From Chloroflexota bacterium (lineage in GTDB: Bacteria; Chloroflexota; Limnocylindria; Limnocylindrales; CSP1-4): 6,025 nucleotides of DNA. The stretch is taken from NCBI GenBank assembly GCA_030271555.1, contig JARXKQ010000080.1, positions 1-6,025 of the forward strand. The letters run 5' to 3'. The first letter of the stretch is position 1, and each line of letters opens with the position of its first letter. Shown in pieces: positions 1-5,486 of the stretch. Below the pieces are notes generated by a model, which was not told the DNA's origin, did not search any database, and saw only the letters and a program-made list of their open reading frames with translations. A program made the position numbers and the translations under genes.

Positions 1-1097
1 CGTGGCTGTGGATCGCCGTCCAGGCGCTCAGCGGTGGGTCGAGCGATGCCGACGTTGCGTCGCTCTTCCTGTGGGTCTACGGCTGGGTGGGCCTCGCGCT
101 GATAAGCGCCCTGGGCGGACCTCTCTGGTCGTGGCTCGACCCGTTCTCGACCATCCACGCCATCCTGAGCGGCATTGCCGGACGCCTGGGCCTATCGTGC
201 GGACAGGCGTCAGCCTATCCAGCTGCCCTGGGCAAATGGCCGGCGGTGATAGGCCTGATCGTCGTCGTGTGGCTGGAGCTTGTCGGCCGGGTCGAGGGTG
301 GTCGGTCCCTCGGGCTCTTCTTCGTCGGCTACACCGTTTACACGGTCGCTGCAATGTCGTATTTCGGCCGCGCGGCTTGGCGCAAGAACGGTGAGACGTT
401 CAGTGTCTGGTTCGGCGTGCTGGGCCGCCTGGCGCCGTTCGCCTTGGCCGGTGAACCAGAGGACGGCAAGGTCCTGCGCCGGTCGTATGCATCAGGCCTC
501 CTGTCGACGCCGTGGACGACCACCGACCTGACGCTGGTTGCCCTGGGCACCGGCTCGATCATCTTCGACGGCCTCAGCCAGACGCAAGCGTATTTCGACC
601 TGTTCGTCAAGAACGGCCTGTTCGGCTCGACCGACCTCCGCGACAGCGTCACCGCGATCGTCTTCCTGGGCGGGCTGGTCGTGATTGTCTTGCTCATGTC
701 CCGCCGATTGGGGGTGGCCACCCTTGGCTGTGGGCTGCTGCCTGTGGCAGTGGGCTACCTCGTGGCGCACTACCTGAGCTACCTGCTCATCGACAGCCAG
801 CGCATCATCGCGGCGCTCAACGACCCGCTGATGCACGGCCAGAATCTGCTGCCGTTGGATCTTGGTTTCTGGGAACCGACGCTGCCCCTGCCGACTTCAG
901 TGCTCTGGAGCATCCAGCTCGCGGCGGTGGTGGGTGGCCACATCGTCGGCGCGTGGGCGGGTCATGCTGAGATGGCTCGCGCGAAGGGCGGGACGACGGT
1001 CCTCGCACAGCTGCCACTGGCCATCCTGATGGTCGCCCTGACCACGATCACCCTGTGGTCGCTGGGTCAGGCTGTGCTCGTAACTCCAAGTAGCTGA
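1..1097 (+). CDS. Polytopic integral membrane protein, function unknown (5'-truncated)
   Basis: The reading frame is open from the left edge (first whole codon at position 3) to a TGA at 1095-1097, so the start lies outside the window; 364 residues are visible. A GTG at 87 lies inside a continuous hydrophobic segment (LFLWVYGWVGLALIS) and is not a credible start. I see about seven to eight hydrophobic segments, including IGLIVVVWLELV, VFLGGLVVIVLLM, LPVAVGYLVAHYLSYLLI and LPLAILMVALTTITLW. Distinctive motifs are GPLWSWLDPFSTIH, NGETFSVWFGVLGRLAPF and GSIIFDGLSQTQAYFD. From memory, this pattern belongs to a poorly characterised family in high-GC Gram-positives and Chloroflexota, some members of which carry the doubtful database name 'fenitrothion hydrolase'. 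I see no catalytic motif supporting that name. Several His residues lie in or near the late membrane segments (visible residues 256, 278, 313 and 321). Location is the cytoplasmic membrane; the substrate is unknown. Its 3' end is 4 bp from the convergent GGDEF-domain gene. The gene call is secure, the function is not. Confidence 0.88.
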   Translation, partial: WLWIAVQALSGGSSDADVASLFLWVYGWVGLALISALGGPLWSWLDPFSTIHAILSGIAGRLGLSCGQASAYPAALGKWPAVIGLIVVVWLELVGRVEGGRSLGLFFVGYTVYTVAAMSYFGRAAWRKNGETFSVWFGVLGRLAPFALAGEPEDGKVLRRSYASGLLSTPWTTTDLTLVALGTGSIIFDGLSQTQAYFDLFVKNGLFGSTDLRDSVTAIVFLGGLVVIVLLMSRRLGVATLGCGLLPVAVGYLVAHYLSYLLIDSQRIIAALNDPLMHGQNLLPLDLGFWEPTLPLPTSVLWSIQLAAVVGGHIVGAWAGHAEMARAKGGTTVLAQLPLAILMVALTTITLWSLGQAVLVTPSS

Positions 1098-1101
1098 GCC
1101 G

Positions 1102-2448
1102 CTAAATCGAGACGACGGCCCCTGGGCCGGACCAGCGCGCCGTCTCCAGCGCGGCCTCGACCGATTTGAAGAGCGCATCGGCATGATCGCCGTCGCGGTA
1201 CATCGCAACGCCCGCTGAAACGCTGACAACCACGGGCTCGCCGCGCATGCCGAACATGTTCAGGTCGCGCACCTGGCGCCGGATCTGCGCCGCCGCATCC
1301 GCGGCGATCTCCGGAGTGGCGCCATTGAGAACGACGAAGAAGGAGTCAGGTCCTACGCGGGCAATGATGTCACTCGCACGGAAGCGCTGGCGGATGAGCG
1401 TGGCCACTGCGCGCAGGACGTTGTCGCCGACCGGCCGGCCATAGCGCTCGTTGACGGAGCGGAAGCTGTCGACGTCGAACATCAGCATCGCCAGCGGGAC
1501 GCGCTCCTGGGGCGGCGTTCGGCGGCGCAGGGCCAGCAGCTGGTCGAGCGCCGCGTCGAGATAGGCGTGGTTGAACACGCCGGTCATGCCGTCGCGTGGC
1601 ACGCCATCGTCGCCCTCCCTGCGCGCCAGCGTGCCGGCCGCGGCGAGAGTCACTACGGGCAGGATGCCCTCGAGCAGCTTGCGTTCGCTGGCGCCGAACG
1701 GCGCCTTGCGCTCATTCCGACCCAGCGTGATCGTGGCGATGACCCGACCGGCCTGGAGCGCGGGCAACGCGGCCGCGGCGCCGGCGAGGATCACCTGGCG
1801 CTGGCGAATCGCCTGGCCGGTGATGCCGACTCCGGGCAATACCTCGACACCCAGCGCTGAGCCGCTGCCGCCGAACACCGCGCGGACGAAGTGGCGGCCG
1901 GTGGGCGGGTCGAGAATGGTGAGCACCGCCATGTCCGCATCGAGCAGCGACGCCGCGCCGATCGCCAGGACGTCGGGCATCGAGTCGAAAGGTTCGTGGG
2001 CAAGGCGATCGGTGAGAGCGGTGACGCGGTCCACGAAATCGGCCTGGACGGCTTCGTTGGCGCGGAAGGCGTCCAACTGATCGCGCACCCGCGCGGCGAG
2101 CACGGCTGCGAGGGCGGCCGCTGTAACGGTTGCAATGGCATGGCTGACGCCACCATTGGAACCGCCCCATGCAGGCTGCGAGTAGTACAGCACTGTGTAG
2201 GCACCGCCCACCGCGCCCGCGATGAGCCCGCCCGAGATACCGGCGATGAATGTGGCCGCGCCCACGACGAGCGGCAGGAGCAGCGCCGGCTCAAGGCCCA
2301 GCTGCCGCCCGGTCAGCTCAACGAGCACGACCATGCCGCTGGCCATCGCGAACGCCGCCAGCTGGCGCAGCGGCACGGACGCCGGCAAGAGGCGCCCGGC
2401 CACCGCCGGTTCAGTCTGGGGGGCTTGAGCGATGCTGGGTGTGGTCAC
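1102..2448 (-). CDS. Membrane-anchored GAF and degenerate GGDEF-domain protein (probable c-di-GMP/GTP sensor)
   Basis: I place the start at GTG 2448-2446 (448 aa). The frame stays open to 2724, but that extension runs antisense into the glycosylase gene and is low-complexity, so I reject it; GTG or TTG codons a few residues downstream are possible alternatives. Residues 28-120 hold three or four hydrophobic segments (QLAAFAMASGMVVLVEL, LLLPLVVGAATFIAGI, GLIAGAVGGAYTVLYY, AIATVTAAALAAVLAA). Residues 121-155 look like a helical linker. A GAF-like domain spans about 157-278, followed by a GGDEF domain from about 284 to the C-terminus (DGMTG at 286-290, MFDVDSF at 323-329). Asp325 and the guanine-contacting N333 and D342 (PleD N335/D344 equivalents) are kept. 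The signature that should read GG(D/E)EF is GPDSF (366-370), so the fourth-position Glu is Ser and the second Gly is Pro. The I-site RxxD is intact as RASD (357-360), five residues before the signature, as in active cyclases. Membrane-GAF-GGDEF with a dead A-site and live I-site resembles PelD in plan. I infer a c-di-GMP or GTP receptor with little or no cyclase activity. No EAL domain or polysaccharide genes are nearby. Confidence 0.87.
   Translation of the reverse strand: MTTPSIAQAPQTEPAVAGRLLPASVPLRQLAAFAMASGMVVLVELTGRQLGLEPALLLPLVVGAATFIAGISGGLIAGAVGGAYTVLYYSQPAWGGSNGGVSHAIATVTAAALAAVLAARVRDQLDAFRANEAVQADFVDRVTALTDRLAHEPFDSMPDVLAIGAASLLDADMAVLTILDPPTGRHFVRAVFGGSGSALGVEVLPGVGITGQAIRQRQVILAGAAAALPALQAGRVIATITLGRNERKAPFGASERKLLEGILPVVTLAAAGTLARREGDDGVPRDGMTGVFNHAYLDAALDQLLALRRRTPPQERVPLAMLMFDVDSFRSVNERYGRPVGDNVLRAVATLIRQRFRASDIIARVGPDSFFVVLNGATPEIAADAAAQIRRQVRDLNMFGMRGEPVVVSVSAGVAMYRDGDHADALFKSVEAALETARWSGPGAVVSI
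1339..1380 (-). other. Degenerate GGDEF signature with intact I-site
   Basis: Read on the minus strand, these codons give RASD-IIARV-GPDSF. RASD (1369-1380) matches the RxxD inhibitory-site motif and has the standard five-residue spacing to the signature. GPDSF (1339-1353) replaces GG(D/E)EF. I re-translated the codons by hand: gga cct gac tcc ttc for the signature and cgt gcg agt gac for the I-site. The flanking domain is in frame and otherwise well preserved, so this is not a frameshift artefact. Confidence 0.85.
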
Positions 2449-2487
2449 TTTCGTCGAATTTCGCAGGCTGCCGGCCGGGCGGCAACC

Positions 2488-2499
2488 GGACCTAGGTCC
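2488..2499. promoter_or_regulatory. Perfect 12-bp palindrome, candidate operator
   Basis: GGACCTAGGTCC is identical to its own reverse complement. It lies 39 bp from the GTG of the GGDEF-domain gene and 43 bp from the ATG of the glycosylase gene, a nearly symmetric position suited to a dimeric regulator acting on both. The core CCTAGG is relatively AT-rich for this region. The two flanking bases on each side do not pair. No regulator gene is visible in the window, so the operator role is inference. Confidence 0.35.
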
Positions 2500-2528
2500 T
2501 ATTGCAGCGGCCCGACGGACGGCCGGCA

Positions 2529-2534
2529 TAGACT
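2529..2534 (+). promoter_or_regulatory. Possible -10 element (TAGACT) for the glycosylase gene
   Basis: TAGACT fits TANNNT and ends 8 bp before the ATG at 2543. At that spacing transcription would begin at or within a few bases of the start codon, giving a leaderless message, consistent with the lack of a Shine-Dalgarno sequence. The only TTG-type -35 candidate (TTGCAG, 2502-2507) is 21 bp away, which is too far for a standard promoter, so this is a weak call. Confidence 0.3.
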
Positions 2535-2542
2535 GCCGCGGC

Positions 2543-3463
2543 ATGGCCACAGCCGACGAAGGAACGCCGCTCGAGCGCCGATTCGAGCTCGGATCGGGCA
2601 CCGATCCGGCGCTCACCCTGGGCGCGCTGTGGTGGGGGCCGTCCGACGTGACGATGCAGCTGGGACCGGGCCACGCCACCCGCGCGATGCGCCTCGCGAG
2701 CGGCCCCGCGACGCTCGAGATCACGTGGCGGGACGCTGTGGCCGCGGCTCGAGCCTGGGGCGCCGGCGCCAGCGAGGCGCTGGACCTTGTACCGGGGCTG
2801 GTTGGCGAGCTTGATGACGCGCCGCCGCTGGTCGCGCATCATCCAATCGTGGGCGAGCTTGCCCGTCGCTTGCCCGGTCTGCGGCTGACGCGCGGCGCGC
2901 CGGTCATCGAGATGCTGGTCAACTCGATCATCGGCCAGAAGGTGACCGGGCTGGAGGCGCGCCGAAGCCAGCGCATGTTGTTGACGCGCTTTGGCGAACG
3001 CGCGCCGGGGCCGCTGGGCCTGACGCTGCCGCCGTCGCCGGAGACGCTCGCCCACACTCCCTACTGGACATTCCACGCACTGGGCCTCGAGCGACGCCGA
3101 GCGGACACGATCCGGGCGGCGGCGGCCATCGCACCGCGCCTCGAGCAGATCCGCACAATGCCGCGCGAGGAGGGCCGCCGCCGGCTCGAGTCCGTGCCCG
3201 GAGTGGGGCCGTGGACGGCGGCGGAGACGATGCGCCTCGCGTTGGGCGATCCGGACGCGGTCAGCGTGGGCGACTACAACCTGCCGCGCCAGGTGTGTTG
3301 GGTCCTCGCCGACGAACGCGACGGCGACGATCCGCGGATGCTCGAGCTACTCGAGCCGTATGCCGGCCAGCGCGCCCGGGTGGTGCTGCTGATCGAACGA
3401 TCCGGCTTGCGACCGGCGCGCCGCGCTCCGCGTTATGCGCCACGACAGATTGCAGGCATGTGA
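2543..3463 (+). CDS. alkA: DNA-3-methyladenine glycosylase II family protein (AlkA-like, HhH-GPD)
   Basis: This 306-aa protein is a base-excision repair glycosylase expected to remove alkylated purines such as 3-methyladenine from DNA in the cytoplasm. Residues 1 to about 105 form the N-terminal beta-rich part. The HhH-GPD domain follows, beginning near VIEMLVNSIIGQKVTG, whose Gln132 matches the conserved Gln of the AlkA 'GQQ' helix. The helix-hairpin-helix loop is VPGVGPW (218-224). The catalytic Asp is D244 in SVGDYNLP, matching AlkA Asp238 in its 'DDYL' context. Length is close to the roughly 280-310 aa of the family. I chose ATG 2543 because an upstream in-frame ATG at 2432 would overlap the divergent gene and adds sequence unlike the family. 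There is no clear Shine-Dalgarno sequence; a TANNNT hexamer 8 bp upstream suggests a leaderless message. The N-terminal domain seems divergent from E. coli AlkA, so exact substrate range is uncertain; the family call is firm. Confidence 0.92.
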   Translation: MATADEGTPLERRFELGSGTDPALTLGALWWGPSDVTMQLGPGHATRAMRLASGPATLEITWRDAVAAARAWGAGASEALDLVPGLVGELDDAPPLVAHHPIVGELARRLPGLRLTRGAPVIEMLVNSIIGQKVTGLEARRSQRMLLTRFGERAPGPLGLTLPPSPETLAHTPYWTFHALGLERRRADTIRAAAAIAPRLEQIRTMPREEGRRRLESVPGVGPWTAAETMRLALGDPDAVSVGDYNLPRQVCWVLADERDGDDPRMLELLEPYAGQRARVVLLIERSGLRPARRAPRYAPRQIAGM

Positions 3464-3491
3464 CGTATCGAAGTTGTGGGATGCGGTCTGT

Positions 3492-3497
3492 GACAAT
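3492..3497 (+). promoter_or_regulatory. Possible extended -10 (TGT-GACAAT) before the single-pass membrane protein gene
   Basis: In the 40-bp gap after the glycosylase stop, GACAAT preceded by TGT resembles an extended -10 element. It ends 6 bp before the GTG at 3504, again suggesting a leaderless start. No -35 is recognisable at standard spacing. The gene could equally be cotranscribed with the glycosylase, so this is a weak call. Confidence 0.22.
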
Positions 3498-3503
3498 CGG
3501 CGC

Positions 3504-4166
3504 GTGTCGAACCGCGCGCCGCGCCGCCAGGGGGTCATCTACGGCCCGCCTCGTTTCGGGGGCGATGGGGGCGGCAACGGCGCGCTGATCGGCCGAATCC
3601 TGGGAATCGGGATGGTCGGACTTGCACTGGCGGTCCTCGTGGGCGCGGTGGCTCTTGTCAACCGACCGCCCGCCGCGACACCCACCCGCCAGGTTGGCCC
3701 CACGGCCAGCCCGCCGCCGGGATCGCCCAGCACCCAACCCTCGGCGACGACGTCGCCGGTCCCGACGAGCCCCGGGCCTACACCAACGGCCAGCCCGTTC
3801 GTACCCACCGTTCAGGTCGGCCCGGGCTTCGTCACCTTCGGCACCCGACTCAACCCCGACCAGACCGTCGCCGACCCGCGCGCGACGTTCGTGCCCAGCG
3901 ACCGGCTCGTGTGGAGCGGCTTCCTGACTGAGGCGTCCGACGCCGCCGACGTCAGCGTCCGGCTCTTCAAGCTGGACGAAACCGCGCCCAACGGGGAGCG
4001 CTTGTTGAGTGAGGGCGAGGCGCGACCCCAGGCCAAGGCGGCGCTGCACTTGTCGCGCAAGGACATCAATCCCAGCCGCGCCCTCGACGGTCCCGGCATC
4101 TACCTCGTGCGCTATCTCAAGGGTGAGCTGGTGCTCGCGCAGGGCTACTTCGAACTGGGCGGCTGA
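3504..4166 (+). CDS. Single-pass membrane protein with Pro/Thr/Ser-rich linker and extracellular beta-rich domain, unknown function
   Basis: I chose GTG 3504 (220 aa). An in-frame ATG at 3435 lies inside the upstream gene and adds an implausible Cys-containing leader. Residues 1-27 are basic and Gly-rich (R4, R7, R8, R17) and likely cytoplasmic. Residues 28-52 form one transmembrane helix (GIGMVGLALAVLVGAVALV). Residues 54-102 are a low-complexity Pro/Thr/Ser/Ala linker typical of wall-spanning or surface-exposed tethers. Residues 105-220 look like a compact beta-sandwich (FVTFGTRL, RLVWSGFL, DVSVRLFKL) ending in GPGIYLVRYLKGELVLAQGY, a pattern common in Ig-like domains where the last strands read 'GxYxV..xxGxxxAxGxFxV'. 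I do not recognise the family and see no catalytic motif. The lipoprotein gene follows after 28 bp and is also exported with a Pro-rich spacer, so the two may act together at the cell surface; that is inference. Confidence 0.8.
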   Translation: MSNRAPRRQGVIYGPPRFGGDGGGNGALIGRILGIGMVGLALAVLVGAVALVNRPPAATPTRQVGPTASPPPGSPSTQPSATTSPVPTSPGPTPTASPFVPTVQVGPGFVTFGTRLNPDQTVADPRATFVPSDRLVWSGFLTEASDAADVSVRLFKLDETAPNGERLLSEGEARPQAKAALHLSRKDINPSRALDGPGIYLVRYLKGELVLAQGYFELGG

Positions 4167-4178
4167 GGTCTTGCGGGC

Positions 4179-4184
4179 TATCCT
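4179..4184 (+). promoter_or_regulatory. Possible -10 element (TATCCT) for the lipoprotein gene
   Basis: TATCCT fits TANNNT and ends 10 bp before the GTG at 4195, so a transcript would start within a few bases of the start codon. There is no Shine-Dalgarno sequence immediately before that GTG. No -35 is evident, and readthrough from the gene 28 bp upstream is equally possible. Confidence 0.25.
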
Positions 4185-4194
4185 GACCAGGCCC

Positions 4195-4833
4195 GTGGAA
4201 GCCCAGCTGGACCGTCACCATCAGGCACCTGTCTCCGGCCGACTCGCCGTGATCGGGCTGGCGTTCGTCTGTCTGACCGGTGGCGTCCTCGCCTGTGACT
4301 CGCCGGCCAAGACGCCGCGCCCCAGCTCGTCGCTGATCGTCCTCCAGTTCACGCCCCAGCCCAGCCGCTCGTCCGGCCCGCCGGCAACACCGGGTCGATC
4401 GCCGGCGACGTGGCCCCTGGGCTGGGACGCCAGCTTCTGTGCCATGTTCAGCCAGGCGGTCGACGCGCAACAACTGCTGGTCGACGTGCAGCTTGATATC
4501 GATGACGGCAAGAATCACGACGCACGTTTGCTCGCCGGGGAGCTGATTCAAAGCGCGGGCGCGGCCACGGACGCCATCACGACCCTGCCCGATTGGCCGG
4601 ACGGCCAGCCGGTCGTCGTGGGCATCGCCGGACTCATGGACCTCGCGTCACGCGCAGGGGACGAGTACCACTCGTGGTTCGCCGACGGCAAGCGCGCAGC
4701 GTTGGGTCGCGCCCAGGCACTTCGCTCTGAGAACGGGGGTCAGGTGGCCGAGGTCAACGGCGATCTGGCCGCGCTGGCCGACCAGGGCCTCAACTGCCAG
4801 GGCACATCGCTCGTGCTCGAGGCAGCGGGGTAG
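4195..4833 (+). CDS. Small lipoprotein of unknown function
   Basis: GTG 4195 gives 212 aa with a textbook lipoprotein signal. A basic n-region (R7, H8, H9, R16) is followed by a hydrophobic stretch from L17 and a lipobox GVLAC with the lipidated Cys at 34. TTG 4171 is an alternative start, with GAGG close before it, and would lengthen the n-region by 8 residues. Residues 36-75 are a Pro/Ser-rich spacer. The mature domain (about 76-212) is rich in Ala and acidic residues and looks all-helical (QAVDAQQLLVDVQLDI, DARLLAGELIQSAGAATDAI, ALGRAQALRSENGGQVAEVN). It has only two cysteines, C82 near its start and C201 near its end, which could form a disulfide clamping the bundle. I do not recognise the family. 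It is expected to be anchored on the outer face of the cytoplasmic membrane. The aldolase gene starts 8 bp after its stop, but no functional link is evident. Confidence 0.82.
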   Translation: MEAQLDRHHQAPVSGRLAVIGLAFVCLTGGVLACDSPAKTPRPSSSLIVLQFTPQPSRSSGPPATPGRSPATWPLGWDASFCAMFSQAVDAQQLLVDVQLDIDDGKNHDARLLAGELIQSAGAATDAITTLPDWPDGQPVVVGIAGLMDLASRAGDEYHSWFADGKRAALGRAQALRSENGGQVAEVNGDLAALADQGLNCQGTSLVLEAAG

Positions 4834-4841
4834 CCACATCC

Positions 4842-5486
4842 TTGGACGCACCAACCCTCACGCAGCGATTGGCCGAACTCCGGGTCGTGCCGGTGGTGAC
4901 GATCGACTCTGCTGCTGATGCGGCCGGGTTGGCCGGCGCACTGGCGGCCGGTGGCCTGCCGATCGCCGAGATCACCTTCCGCACTGACGCGGCGGCCGAG
5001 GCAATCGCCGCCATCCGCGCCGCGCAGCCCGACGTGCTCGTGGGTGCCGGCACCGTGCTCGACGCTGCGACCGTGGACCGCGCGCTCGAGGCGGGCGCTG
5101 AGTTCATCGTCGCACCGGGCTTCAATCCAGCGATGGTCGCCTATGCCCTGGCGCGCGGGGTCGCGGTGATCCCGGGCGTCGTGACGCCCAGCGAGATCGA
5201 GGCGGCGCTGTCGCTGGGACTGCGGGTGTTGAAGTTCTTCCCGGCAGAGGCATCGGGCGGCCCGGGCTATCTGTCGGCCGTCCGCGCGACCTATCCCACG
5301 GTCCGGTTCATGCCCACCGGCGGCGTCAACATCGGCAATCTCGCGGCATACCTGGCGCTGCCCAATGTCATTGCCGCGGGCGGGACATGGATCGCGACGG
5401 CCGATGCCATCAAAAACCAGCGCTGGGACGAGATAAGCGGCCTCGCGGCGGAGGCAGTGAGGATCAGCCGGGGAGCGGCCCACTGA
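4842..5486 (+). CDS. eda: 2-dehydro-3-deoxy-phosphogluconate (KDPG/KHG) aldolase
   Basis: This 214-aa class I aldolase has the standard length for Eda. It cleaves 2-keto-3-deoxy-6-phosphogluconate to pyruvate and glyceraldehyde-3-phosphate (Entner-Doudoroff and uronate catabolism) and often also acts on 4-hydroxy-2-oxoglutarate. It is a cytoplasmic TIM barrel. Visible landmarks are AEITFRT with Glu43 (E. coli Glu45), VGAGTVLDAATVDRALEAGA, FIVAPGFNPAMV, VIPGVVTPSEIEAAL, LKFFPAE with Schiff-base Lys131 (E. coli Lys133), RFMPTGGVNIGN and AAGGTW. All expected active-site motifs are present, so the enzyme should be active. The start is TTG 4842: it is the only one giving the full N-terminal helix and first strand, 8 bp after the lipoprotein stop, suggesting cotranscription. 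No KDG kinase, edd or sugar-acid dehydratase gene is in the window, so the physiological substrate cannot be fixed. Its last 23 bp overlap the convergent XdhC-family gene. Confidence 0.95.
   Translation: MDAPTLTQRLAELRVVPVVTIDSAADAAGLAGALAAGGLPIAEITFRTDAAAEAIAAIRAAQPDVLVGAGTVLDAATVDRALEAGAEFIVAPGFNPAMVAYALARGVAVIPGVVTPSEIEAALSLGLRVLKFFPAEASGGPGYLSAVRATYPTVRFMPTGGVNIGNLAAYLALPNVIAAGGTWIATADAIKNQRWDEISGLAAEAVRISRGAAH
5464..5486. other. Overlapping 3' ends of eda and the XdhC-family gene
   Basis: The plus-strand aldolase stop (TGA 5484-5486) lies beyond the minus-strand XdhC-family stop (TGA at 5466-5464), so the last seven or so codons of each gene share DNA on opposite strands. There is no room for a conventional intrinsic terminator between them, and I see no hairpin followed by a T-run on either side. 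Confidence 0.85.

Larger units (their letters stand above)
2449..2542. promoter_or_regulatory. Divergent intergenic region
   Basis: These 94 bp separate the start of the minus-strand GAF-GGDEF gene from the start of the plus-strand glycosylase gene, so promoters for both must lie here or overlap the coding ends. It contains a perfect 12-bp palindrome near its centre and an inverted repeat TGCCG-N6-CGGCA (2469-2484). A TANNNT hexamer lies close to the glycosylase start. No convincing -35/-10 pair with 17-bp spacing is seen on either strand, and neither start has a good Shine-Dalgarno sequence. Confidence 0.55.

Noticed and set aside
1098..1101. Search for a bidirectional terminator between the two convergent genes
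   Set aside because: Only 4 bp separate the stops and no hairpin with a T-run is visible in the flanking coding ends.
2469..2484. Inverted repeat TGCCG-N6-CGGCA as a second operator or hairpin
   Set aside because: Five-base GC-rich arms are expected by chance in DNA of this composition; mentioned only under the intergenic region.
2432..2542. Upstream ATG 2432 as start of the glycosylase
   Set aside because: It would overlap the start of the divergent gene and add 37 residues unlike AlkA-family N-termini.
2449..2724. N-terminal extension of the GGDEF-domain gene to position 2724
   Set aside because: The extra 92 residues are Arg/Ser/Pro-rich low complexity, run antisense to the start of the glycosylase gene and occupy the whole divergent intergenic region.
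1891..2814. Long plus-strand open frame of 307 codons
   Set aside because: It is antisense to the GAF-GGDEF gene and out of frame with the glycosylase; the composition is low complexity with no recognisable domain.
3435..3503. ATG 3435 as start of the single-pass membrane protein
   Set aside because: It lies within the glycosylase coding region and would add 23 residues of atypical sequence before the basic N-terminus.
3261..4049. Minus-strand open frame of 262 codons
   Set aside because: It is antisense to the glycosylase 3' end and the single-pass membrane protein gene; Arg/Gly-rich shadow with no motif.
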